A stretch of 64,000 nucleotides of DNA from Nemertoderma westbladi (taxonomy: Eukaryota; Xenacoelomorpha; Nemertodermatida; Nemertodermatidae), in assembly GCA_032718475.1 (NCBI GenBank), contig JAUCBJ010001825.1:36241-100240 (forward strand), read 5' to 3'. The notes below the pieces were generated by a model. It was not told the origin of the DNA, did not search any database, and was given only the letters and a program-made list of their open reading frames with translations. Each line of letters begins with the position of its first letter. Within the stretch, counting starts at the first letter, position 1. Positions 1 to 8,265 of this stretch are shown piece after piece. A program made the position numbers and the translations under genes.

Positions 1-475
1 CCATTTTTGCGCAATAGCGCAACAACCTAAGATTGGTTTATACATTCCACTCTATTTCCATTGGCTTGTATATTCTGTTGCGTTCTATGACATTCCATTT
101 CTGTAGCGCCGATGGCGCAACAAGCAGACAACAGGATAAGTTAGGCCTAAAAATACATGAAAATACTGGTTATTGATCAGCTGACAGCCAGTAGTCAGGC
201 TGTCAGGTGGTGCTGTAGTGTTGCCAACTGTAGTGTGGTGTAGTGTTGGTGATTCGTGTATCTACTAAGGACACTCGGCAGTGTTGCTAGTGCGATAAAC
301 GAAAGTCAATAAATCAGGTTACACTGATATTTTTGGGAGTAATCAGCCAGTCAGGCGTTATTTGCGTCGACTTTTGATTGCGTCGAAAGCCCCCCCCCCC
401 CCCCCCCCCCCATCGAATTAGTGTGGAATGAATAAACCAATCCTGGGTTGTTGCGCTGTTGCGCCAATGCTGCCC
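1..475. mobile_element. MITE-like inverted repeat, left end cut by window
   Basis: About 45 bases at 8-51 and 421-465 form an imperfect inverted repeat. Both arms share a core that reads GCGCAACAACC, then a short variable part, then GATTGGTTTAT, then CATTCCAC on the arm strand. The arms enclose about 370 bp with no coding capacity, including a C run at 390-411. The outer boundary on the left probably lies outside the window, so no target duplication could be checked. This layout fits a short non-autonomous DNA transposon or a fold-back element. It lies just downstream (minus strand) of the membrane-protein gene at 580-1817. Confidence 0.5.
390..411. repeat. Poly-C tract, about 22 bases
   Basis: An uninterrupted C run inside the inverted-repeat element. 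Similar C or G runs recur through the window (4323-4335, 13602-13618, 14521-14539, 50539-50556, 55211-55227, 60071-60091), so long G/C homopolymers are a general property of this genome or of its assembly. Confidence 0.8.
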
Positions 476-579
476 ATTGGTTATAGAGTTGTTCCGCCAT
501 TGCGTGTTTTCCAGGAAGCCGTAAGAATTACCTGTTTCTATTATTCTAATAAATTTGAATTATGTATTTTCCCAGTCGC

Positions 580-1817
580 CTATAGACGAGGTGTGGTGAG
601 TCTACAACATCGAATAGCACTCCACTTGGCGGGATTACAACGCCACGTTGTACAGTCGTTTGATGCCCCATAACTGGTACACATACCGGTAGTGATGTAG
701 CTTCCGCTGCAGGAACGATAGATCCCGTTATTAAAACACTTCCATACGCAATCAGACTGCTGGATGGGCAGAGTCCGTAACGCTTTGTTCAGATATCCAG
801 TAAGTTTGCTGAAAATCTCGCTGTTTTTTCTGAGATTTAGCGCGATTTCTGCCACAAGTTGACCATGGAGTTCGAGCGATTCGAGAAAGTTTGTATCGTT
901 GGCCGAAAGATCCACAATCTCATTCATTAGAGTGTCGATAAGTCCGTTAACTTCATCGACTTTATTTTGTAGGTCGTTACGAACGTCATCCAAATCTTCA
1001 TCCTTCACTAGTTTCTCAGAATGAACAACGAATTCCTCATTCAATGACGTGATCATGTGATCAACCTCATCGAGTTTCATTCTCTCTAAATCGAGTTGGA
1101 ACTTTAGATCGGATATGGTTGTTGAGTTCATGTCGTCGATGACCTTGGCGTTCCAGGCGAATCCATGGAATACGTAGGCCATACAGCAGGCCATAACGAG
1201 TACCAGACACCCAACCAATGCTAGGAAGACTCGGAATCTCATGAAATGACATTCAAACCCATTGCGACCCCCTGTGTCGTAATCACCATAATCACTAAAA
1301 TAATTAAATATTTTATAAAAATGTAATTGTTGTTAGTTTGGCTCGTACCAGTAGAGAACAGACTAAACTCAACCAATTTAAATTAACTTTACCTTCTTAA
1401 TTAAGGGGGGAACTTAAAAAATCAGACAAGCCCTTACGTTTTACGCAATAACTCGAGTTTGAGAAAAGATGTGTAAAAAACTGCTTGCAGATATTTATTC
1501 CACAGTATTACTGTACAAGAAACTAAGAATTAATCACCAAATTTTGGTTAGTTTAGATTTCATTTTAGGTACATTTGTAGTGTTACGCCATTTGATAATG
1601 TTACCCCAGTGCTGGCCTACCTTTCGCCGCTCTCAGATGACACAATGGTTCTAGGCTGGTTGTTCGGCTGATATTCCGGTGGTGGCGGTTGGTATGGTGG
1701 AGGGGGGTCGAATGGTTCCACTATGATCAAGGAGTCCACAGGAATTGGGGAGGGTTTAGAGTGCCTGAGTGGTATGTCAATAGGTCCAACCTTCCTTTTT
1801 ATATTCAAAGCATTCAT
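580..1817 (-). CDS. Two-exon gene: type II membrane protein with PPxY tail, coiled-coil stalk and Cys-rich C-terminus
   Basis: I propose exon 1 at 1817-1621 and exon 2 at 1294-580 (minus strand), 912 nt in total, coding 303 aa. The donor is GAAAG|GTAGG at 1620 and the acceptor is ATTTTAG|TGAT at 1295. Joining them keeps one open frame, with a phase-2 codon becoming Ser66. Order of parts: a Pro-rich, presumably cytoplasmic N-terminus with a PPPPY motif and PPPEY (residues 38-49); an Asp/Tyr-rich stretch (67-72); one hydrophobic segment (about 88-108); a heptad-like acidic/Leu coiled coil (about 123-199); then a C-terminal domain with about nine cysteines (250-298). PPxY motifs usually bind WW-domain proteins such as NEDD4-type ligases. 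The type II topology is inferred. The start is the first ATG in the open stretch (1817), but further 5' exons are possible. I do not recognise the family. Exon 2 alone would give 220 aa from an internal ATG at 1242. Confidence 0.6.
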
Positions 1818-2799
1818 CTCCAAAGTTATAAGAAGAGCGGATATTTGCTTTAATTTGGGGCTAGGCAATAAATTGTTATAAATTAACGAATTATTAGTAT
1901 GAAAATAAGTTATTTATCATTTCTAAACATCGTTTGAATGATAATCCGTGAACATAGATTAAGAAACACATTTGGTTTTTATGATGAAATTTTATTTTAT
2001 TACTTATATTTTATGGTTTTTAGAAACTTTACGATACATAATTAGTAATCGACTGCTAACATTGTAAGGTTCTCTGCGACCAGATATAATTTATCCTTCC
2101 ACTACGAATAACATAAATAATAGAACAAAATTAAAAATATTAAATATAATGTTATTACATATATTGGTGTCAAAAGAAAAGAGGGATTACATATTTTCTA
2201 CAACACAAGTTTTACTGCGTTAGTTAGACCAAAAGAGTCGCACTTAACTTATATTGTATAATCATTGTTTATTCAAATGGAATCCTAGCGAGTGATTTAA
2301 CAGGTACAAAATGCATTAAATGTAAGTGGAATTTACCCACCTTGCCAACACTGCAGGCGGTATCATACATTTAATTACATACCCGTACTGTAAACACAGG
2401 TCACCACGGCGAGGGGTATAATCACATGTTGAATATATATTAATCCTTAATGTGTTGGCCTCTATCTCAATAGTATAAATAATAGAAGACAAAATGTGGG
2501 GCGAGCCACGAAAGTAAGCGAGCTTAGCATACGGGTACCACTAACTCAATAGATGTGTCTGTCGTTCTGTCGTGTTCAATTTTAAACGGTAATAACTCAG
2601 CCAAATGTTAATTAAATTTATCCAAACTTGGTACACATGTAGTCTGTCAAAAGTTTAGAAATTTTCCAAGTTGAATTTCCGTGTGGCCTTCGGGAAGCTA
2701 AGATAATAGCAGTTAATTAGTTAATTAAGTTGATTGGGTAAAATCAGCATTTTCAACCCGCCTCTTAAAGGATATTAATTATTTTCTAGAATAAGATTT

Positions 2800-2935
2800 A
2801 AATAATTATACTTAAAAATTATACAACTGTATTCCCCATACCCCATTCCATTATAGTTTTTAATTATAAATAGTTATACTTAAAAATTATACAACTGTAT
2901 TCCCCATACCCCATTCCATTATAGTTTTTAATTAG
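2800..2935. repeat. 68-bp tandem duplication, two copies
   Basis: The string ACTTAAAAATTATACAACTG occurs at 2810 and again at 2878. The two copies continue nearly identically through a CCCCATACCCCATTCC stretch. The very high identity of the copies suggests a recent slippage or duplication. No coding content. Confidence 0.85.
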
Positions 2936-3030
2936 TTCAAGAGATTTGCTTTAAGAAATGTGTTTTTAATTGATCTAAACGTAATTAACTTATTAAAATG
3001 CCCCATCTCCAGCTAGCTCCCTCCTTCGTT

Positions 3031-3056
3031 GGCATGCTTGCCATAGCAAGCATGCC
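3031..3056. other. Perfect hairpin, 11-bp stem and CATA loop
   Basis: GGCATGCTTGC (3031-3041) and GCAAGCATGCC (3046-3056) are exact reverse complements around a 4-base loop. There is no U run to suggest a Pol III or bacterial-type terminator. The function is unknown and it may be chance or a remnant of a repeat. Confidence 0.5.
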
Positions 3057-3312
3057 TAGCCTACCTTGGAAGGGGAACCAGTCCAACCACACCTCACCTT
3101 TACTCAAAGGCAGCATTGTAATGAGCCAGACTAATAAGAAGCTCGGTTATTGTGTTTAGCTTACAAAATGATTGCCCGAGTACTTAATCATGATTCCATA
3201 GAATAATTAGCTAAATAATTTCTTTGAGGCATTGACATGATAAATTAATATTTCAGTATCAATACTATCAGCATAAGTAAGGTAAATTTTAATATTTCTT
3301 ACAAAATGAGTG

Positions 3313-3317
3313 GCCCC
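3313..3317. other. Target-site duplication GCCCC, left copy
   Basis: Five bases directly outside the left LTR, identical to those at 17341-17345. They mark the integration site of element 1. Confidence 0.85.
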
Positions 3318-3884
3318 TGTGACGGGATCCACGGAGGATCCCGGTTTATCCGGTTTTCAATCTACGCGTCCCCGCCGTGTGTGAAAGGTAAAAGAGTTTA
3401 TTGATCGTCGTATATAGTTCTCCGGGTATAATAGTATAAGATGAAATATAAATGACACAGAATATAGGATATAATGTTGATAGTAAACGGAAGACGGGTG
3501 ACGGTAATTAAAGTCCCGGTACTTCCCTAGCTAAACTAACCTAACTATGCACTGACTAAATGACACACTGACTAGATGATTTGCTGTACTGATAATATAT
3601 ATTGCACGGTTGGCCGTTGTTACATTACTCAGCCGGTGCCTTCCCCCCATTGGCTAATAACCCTGTTGTCGCCCTTTGCCTCCCTTGGAGTGTTTCCCCT
3701 CACTCCTGTTACTCTCTCTCTCTCTCAGGGGTGTAACCCCTGACCCCTATTGTGTGTGTGTGTGTGTGCTTTCTCCTTCCCACTTTGTTGGGGTGACACG
3801 AGGTTGATTGCTCACCCTCGTGTTCCCCAATATTGCTTAACGGCTCACTTTATGGGGTGGTTAGCGGAATTGAATACGCTAACA
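3318..3884 (-). repeat. 3' LTR of BEL/Pao element 1
   Basis: 567 bp with TGT...ACA ends. It contains CT and TG microsatellites (about 3713-3727 and 3752-3768). On the minus (sense) strand it has an AATAAA polyadenylation signal at about 3397-3403 and TATA-like AT runs opposite about 3594-3602. Compared with the 5' LTR it differs at 3582, once in the CGTGTTCCCC stretch near 3823, and at 3878. In the sense direction the LTR starts TGTTAGCGTATTC. Confidence 0.95.
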
Positions 3885-3894
3885 CTCCCCCCCA
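3885..3894 (-). promoter_or_regulatory. Polypurine tract of element 1
   Basis: On the minus strand the bases just before the 3' LTR read CATGGGGGGGAG, a purine run abutting the LTR start. This is where plus-strand cDNA synthesis is primed in LTR elements. Element 2 has an almost identical tract at 57702-57713. Confidence 0.7.
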
Positions 3895-4607
3895 TGCTAT
3901 CTTCCCGGTGAGAAGATAGCATCCACCTCTAGTGGGCTACAATTCCGCTGGATCCCGATCTAGTATCGGGTGTGGGGTGGAACTATTTTCTTTTGGAGCC
4001 GGCTTTCCAGGCCGCTCCCTATGGGTATGATAATGCTACCCCGTTTGCCTGGTGTCCCGTGTCGGGCCGATCGTGCGCTCCTCCCACACGACTTTTGTTT
4101 CCCCAACAATTTCGCCACTCCAACTCTACTCTGTTTTCACCCTGACCCTCCTCTACTTTTCCTCACTTCGGCTCTAACTCTCGGGCTTCCCTGCCCCTCA
4201 CTCAGCCTCTTATTCCTCCCCCCCCCCACACTTGAATTGCGCTCGCACTCTCTCTATACTCCGCACTCTCTCCGCACTACAACTCAACCTCTTTCCTGAC
4301 CACTCACTCCCGACGAGTTTCACCCCCCCCCCCCCTTTTGTGCCGTCGCACTCAAGAAGCGTGATGTCGTCCAATGTCTCGTCCGTGGTAGTATTATAGT
4401 CCATTGGTCCCCAGTCCCAGCAGCTAATTGAGAAAGGTTATATGACTATAGTACTTACTTCGAATATATATATTTCGTTACTAGATTACTGATTGCTACG
4501 TACGTACATACAAATTGCACTTATTCGATTATTTTAGATTACTTGAATTTGTACTTAAGAGTTAGCACGTCTCACGTGGTGCCTTCCAGGCATGTTACAC
4601 CGAAGTC
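3885..4607 (-). other. 3' untranslated region of element 1
   Basis: About 720 bp between the stop of the last accessory ORF and the 3' LTR. It is pyrimidine-rich on the plus strand, with C runs near 4219 and at 4323-4335. I see no domain or gene here; short open frames are low-complexity. Confidence 0.55.
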
Positions 4608-5462
4608 TTAGTTCGTTACACCAGCCTTTGGGAACCACCTCAAGTCTTTCCCTTTGTCGTCCTCCTCCCTGGGTCGTTTCCTGGTCACCGCCGCTCCTCT
4701 GGTCTTGTCTGCTTTCTGGCTTCGGACTCTCGCCGTCACCTCCTTACTGATCCCGGTCGTCGACTCCTTGGGTGCCGGTGTTATTAGCTCCCGGTATCGC
4801 TTCGCGGGTGGCCCCTCCGAGTGGCCCTGTTGTCTCCCCCTGGTGACGTCCCATAGGATCATCTTCATTGCCCGCGGCACATGCTCCGCCAAGAAATCCC
4901 TAAACTCTCCTCTACTCCGTGGCGTCCACCTATCCAAATACCTCTGCGTATTTATCACTCCGGCATATGATGCCGCCGTCGCCACTTCCTGGTAGGTAAA
5001 CGGAAGCCTCCGTTTGATAATCTCCATGTGAGCTTCCTGATTGATGTTAAAGAAGCCCCACCGGAACTCCTGGGCCTTCATGCGTTGCCGAGTCATCGCC
5101 CCAACGTTGGCCCACTCCTCGAAGATCCTAAACTTCTCTTCGTCGTCCATCCAGTCGCACTGGCGTCCGTAATGTCCCCGAAAGTTACATTTCGAACATC
5201 GGTTATGCAACCGTGGACATGCCCCCATCCTGTGGCTCGACTCGCGGCAATAGAGACAACTAGTCCCTTTCTGGAACCGGTACAAACAGCTCCTTTCCTG
5301 GTGGGTCTGTCTCCCACAGTAGTCGCAGCCGAGTACCAATGTCTCCCACCCCACGTCGTCTTTCATCCCAAGCGATCTCTGCGGTCTGTGGAGTCGCTGG
5401 TAAGCGAACTTCCGGACGTTAGTGTCCCTATCTACGTCGATCTCCTCGCCCCTCTCGGGCAT
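4608..5462 (-). CDS. Accessory ORF3 of element 1: three-CCHC zinc-knuckle protein, basic C-terminus
   Basis: A 284-aa ORF from an ATG at 5462. It has three consecutive CX2CX4HX4C knuckles: C46-C49-H54-C59, C69-C72-H77-C82 and C89-C92-H97-C102. Such knuckles bind single-stranded nucleic acid in retroviral and retrotransposon nucleocapsids. A predicted helical middle (about 105-205) follows, then a Lys/Arg-rich tail with KRPREE that could serve nuclear import. It is homologous to the second element's ORF3 (57879-58664): two knuckles line up, FRGH is shared, and the helical region is similar. It lies in the same frame as ORF2, separated by one TAA at 5501-5499 and 36 nt, so the two may once have been one protein. 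It sits where some LTR elements carry env, but has no signal peptide or membrane segment. The nucleic-acid-binding role is inferred. Confidence 0.75.
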   Translation of the reverse strand: MPERGEEIDVDRDTNVRKFAYQRLHRPQRSLGMKDDVGWETLVLGCDYCGRQTHQERSCLYRFQKGTSCLYCRESSHRMGACPRLHNRCSKCNFRGHYGRQCDWMDDEEKFRIFEEWANVGAMTRQRMKAQEFRWGFFNINQEAHMEIIKRRLPFTYQEVATAASYAGVINTQRYLDRWTPRSRGEFRDFLAEHVPRAMKMILWDVTRGRQQGHSEGPPAKRYRELITPAPKESTTGISKEVTARVRSQKADKTRGAAVTRKRPREEDDKGKDLRWFPKAGVTN

Positions 5463-5498
5463 CGTCTCCCCGAATACTACCCGTGGTGCTGTCCCCGG

Positions 5499-6557
5499 TT
5501 ACTCGCCCAACCTGATAGTGCTCCCCGCGAAATCCATCGCTGGCTCCCCGTGCACCCAGGCCCGCTTGCCGGGTCTATCCCAGAAGGCCCTCGCCCCACT
5601 GGCCGTCACCACCCTCCCGCCAACCCAGTCTGTGTCCGAGTGGCCGATCCTCCCGATGGGCGGCATCTCTCCGAACTCCTCGTCGTCTTCGTCCTCCTCT
5701 GGCAGTGGCTCCAACCCCGGTATCCCGGTGGACCCACTATGTCCCTTCCCGCCTTGGCTCTCGCCCGTAGCTCTCCATCCCTCTAGCTCCCCTAGCTTCC
5801 TTAGCGGCTGGTCGCCCTCGGCGCCAGCTGGTATGGGCGTCGCTTGCAATCCCGACGTCGACTGCTTCGGTGATCCCACCGTCCATCCCAGTTCTCGCCC
5901 TAGAGATTCCCCCGAACTCCCTGACGAAGTCCAACGAAGTTCGTCTAAGCCCGCCTGTTCCTCGAAGCCGTAGCTCTGTGCCCTAGCTTCCTCCTCCCTT
6001 TCCTCTGCTTCTCTCCTCCCCCGTCTAGCGACTTCTTCCAGTCGCTTCGCCTCTCGTCTATCCGTCTCTAGCTGCTCCCATCTCTGATACGGCGTATCTA
6101 TCTCCCTGTCTACCAGATGTCGGCTGTTGTAGTACACCGACTCGCCCTTCAGCCCTGGGTGGTCTACCAGACCCACGAAAGCCGTCTTAAAGGCTCTTCT
6201 GTAGTATAGGGGTGATCCCGATAATAGGAATGCCGCTGGTTCCCTCTCAATAACCACGGTCATGAATAGGTTAAGCAAACCTATCATTATCCAGTCCTCC
6301 TGCAGGATATATCGCTTCTGATATACCTTTATCGCTCCTCTTCGGAATTGATACACCTCTTGTTTTCCCGGCCTCGCTCCCCACTTCAGCGAGTTCGCTA
6401 ATTCTGCTCCGTACTCTTCTCTGAACTTCCCCCAGTCCATTGGTTTGTGACATACGAGCCCCAATAGCTGGCCCATCGCCACCGCTCCGCAATGGCCTGT
6501 GTTCTCGACTAGTCCCAACCCGTCTGGTGCTGTCATAGCCATGAAGACCGTCTGCAT
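5499..6557 (-). CDS. Accessory ORF2 of element 1, unknown function, charged middle
   Basis: A 352-aa ORF from an ATG at 6557, overlapping the end of ORF1 by 25 nt in another frame. The first 150 residues look folded, with a hydrophobic stretch IGLLNLFMTVV and the string YYRRAFKTAF. A coiled-coil-like Arg/Glu run follows (about 170-205), then a Gly/Ser/Pro-rich acidic tail with EEDEDDEEF. The N-terminal part matches element 2 (about 59690-59250): KP.....F...YG and AFKT are shared at similar spacing. I do not recognise a family. The sequence GHCGAVAMG could suggest a Cys enzyme, but the Cys is not kept in element 2. It ends at a TAA with ORF3 following in the same frame. Confidence 0.65.
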   Translation of the reverse strand: MQTVFMAMTAPDGLGLVENTGHCGAVAMGQLLGLVCHKPMDWGKFREEYGAELANSLKWGARPGKQEVYQFRRGAIKVYQKRYILQEDWIMIGLLNLFMTVVIEREPAAFLLSGSPLYYRRAFKTAFVGLVDHPGLKGESVYYNSRHLVDREIDTPYQRWEQLETDRREAKRLEEVARRGRREAEEREEEARAQSYGFEEQAGLDELRWTSSGSSGESLGRELGWTVGSPKQSTSGLQATPIPAGAEGDQPLRKLGELEGWRATGESQGGKGHSGSTGIPGLEPLPEEDEDDEEFGEMPPIGRIGHSDTDWVGGRVVTASGARAFWDRPGKRAWVHGEPAMDFAGSTIRLGE

Positions 6558-7186
6558 ATCCAGATCGGACCGATGATTCTCTCTGCGTCGTCGCGAATCG
6601 CCGATCCCACTTTCGTTGTCGACTTCTCTCTCACTAGGACTTGCACCGCCCTCGGCAACCAGTTTAACTTCGGCCCTTCCTTCTTCCCATACGTTCCCAG
6701 GTCAAACAGGAAGATATCCCCATTTGGCGCAGCCAAATGTAGGAGTATGGTTCTGGCCGATCCCGCCGATCCTCTCCTTGAACCCTCCTCGTCTTCCACG
6801 GTCCCTTCGTCGTCTAGGATCATGTATCCTCCCCTGTTGACGGACTCTATGAACCTCTTCCAATCTTTCCTCGGTGACTCTCTCGCATACTTCGGAATCC
6901 CGAACTTCGCCTCGTCTCCTTTCACCACGTAGTGGAAATGCTCGAAGATCGCGTTGTCCAGCGACGGCGTACCGTAGGTCCTGACCAGCCGCTGTTCGTG
7001 CACCTCCCTGAAGTGGTCCTGTAGCGCTCGTGCTGCGTGACCCTTTTCTAACCACTCGTAGTATCCCCTCGTCCTCTCTTCCGGATGCCTCTTGGTGAAA
7101 TCCACCAGTATCTCCTTTCCTCCTAGCTCTGCCTTTCTCTTTCGCACAAGTTTGCTTGCCATCTCGAACTCTGCCCGATCGCTCAC
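6533..7186 (-). CDS. Accessory ORF1 of element 1, unknown function
   Basis: An open frame of 217 codons. The first ATG is at 7162 (209 aa), since 7186 is a GTG. It is rich in Lys/Arg/Glu and has no membrane segment. The core WKRFIESVNRGGYMILDDEG aligns with YWETFRQSVNRSRCLIYDNEG in element 2 (W..F..SVNR....I.D.EG), which shows this ORF is shared by the two elements. A downstream hydrophobic part reads IFLFDLGTYG. The upstream sequence AAAG|GTGAGC at about 7186 resembles a splice donor, but its use is unknown. The family is not recognised. It is the first ORF after the repeat spacer and ends inside the start of ORF2. Confidence 0.65.
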   Translation of the reverse strand: MSDRAEFEMASKLVRKRKAELGGKEILVDFTKRHPEERTRGYYEWLEKGHAARALQDHFREVHEQRLVRTYGTPSLDNAIFEHFHYVVKGDEAKFGIPKYARESPRKDWKRFIESVNRGGYMILDDEGTVEDEEGSRRGSAGSARTILLHLAAPNGDIFLFDLGTYGKKEGPKLNWLPRAVQVLVREKSTTKVGSAIRDDAERIIGPIWICRRSSWL

Positions 7187-8265
7187 CTTTGGGTGGTGTC
7201 TTACTAAGGCGCTATCGGATGAGTGATAGGTTTAGATGGTTTATTTCAGTTCGATGGCCTATCTCTCTCTGAATTTCTGAGTTATCGCCTATTCTTTGCA
7301 CTACTTAATTATGAAGCTACTAAATGTACCCTAAATCGCAATTTTGTCCGTTGCTTTAATTATATTCCAGAATTTCCTTTTCTACTGTTACCATAATTTG
7401 CTAATTTTCAGCCCTATTCTTATTTTATTTTAATTTAATTTTAATTCTACAGTCCTACTACTTACTATTGCCTATGGATTATTCTATTTTATAATCCACA
7501 TTCTGGCCTACTCTGTGGGCTTGTGCAGTACAACAGTATGCGTCGCGTGGCCACACGATTTATCCAGCTGTACTCACATGCCCCCCTCTCGCTACTCACT
7601 ACTGACTAATATCTATACTATATATACCCTTCTACCTCTATCTCTTACTAACCGGTACTACGTACCCTCTAACTCCACTAACTAACGGTACTACGTACCC
7701 TCTTACTACTCTAACTCCACTGACTAACGGTACTACGTACCCTCCAACTCCACTAACTAACGGTACTACATACCCTCTTACTACTCTAACTCCACTAACT
7801 AACGGTACTATGTACCCTCTTACTACTCTAACTCCACTAACTAACGGTACTACGTACCCTCTTACTACTCTAACTCCACTAACTAACGGTACTACGTACC
7901 CTCTTACTAACCTCTAACTCCACTAACTAACTAACGGTACTACGTACCCTCTTACTAACCTCTAACTCCACTAACTAGCTAATGGTACTACGTACCCTCT
8001 TACTAACTCCTCTAACACTCCTAACTAACTAACGGTACTACGTACCCTCTTACTAACTCCTCTAACACTCCTAACTAACGGTACTACGTACCCTCTTACT
8101 ACTCTTACTATCTAACTTCTATCTGCCTACTTACTGCGTACCTAGTTATTATTATAAATATATTTTTTTTTTAATTTTTTTTTATATGTGGGAAGGGCGT
8201 CTCGCCCTCAATCCCACCCCCCTCAGTCCAAAACTTGGACGACTAAACTCCTCTCTTACTCTACA
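7187..8265 (-). other. Spacer between pol and accessory module of element 1
   Basis: About 1.08 kb with no supported ORF. It holds AT-rich DNA (7240-7500), a tandem array (7648-8108) and an A/T run near 8160-8185. Element 2 has a repeat-bearing spacer in the same place (60477-61634). Confidence 0.7.
7648..8108. repeat. Tandem array, unit about 42-49 bp, 11 copies
   Basis: Each unit contains GGTACTACGTACC (two copies vary by one base) followed by a CTCTTACTA/CTCTAACTCCACTAACTAA stretch. GGTAC and GTACC are inverted, so each unit carries a small dyad. The copies differ in length through ACTA/ACTAACTA slippage. The array lies between integrase/DUF5641 and the accessory ORFs. A promoter or RNA-processing role is possible, but only the position suggests it. 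Confidence 0.85.

Larger units (their letters stand above)
1818..3312. other. AT-rich intergenic DNA, no gene seen
   Basis: No supported coding region. It holds a 68-bp tandem duplication (2800-2935), a perfect hairpin (3031-3056) and, at 3228-3312, a segment resembling 17763-17850 on the far side of the BEL/Pao insertion. A short string, TGGGGCGAGCCAC, at about 2496-2508 recurs at about 48974, which suggests dispersed repeat fragments. Confidence 0.6.

Noticed and set aside
6400-6560. Cysteine protease in accessory ORF2 (GHCGAVAMG)
   Set aside because: The Cys is not kept in the aligned part of element 2, and no partner His/Asn motif is visible.
4608-7186. Envelope gene in element 1
   Set aside because: The position fits, but there is no signal peptide, membrane anchor or furin-type site, and ORF3 is a zinc-knuckle protein.
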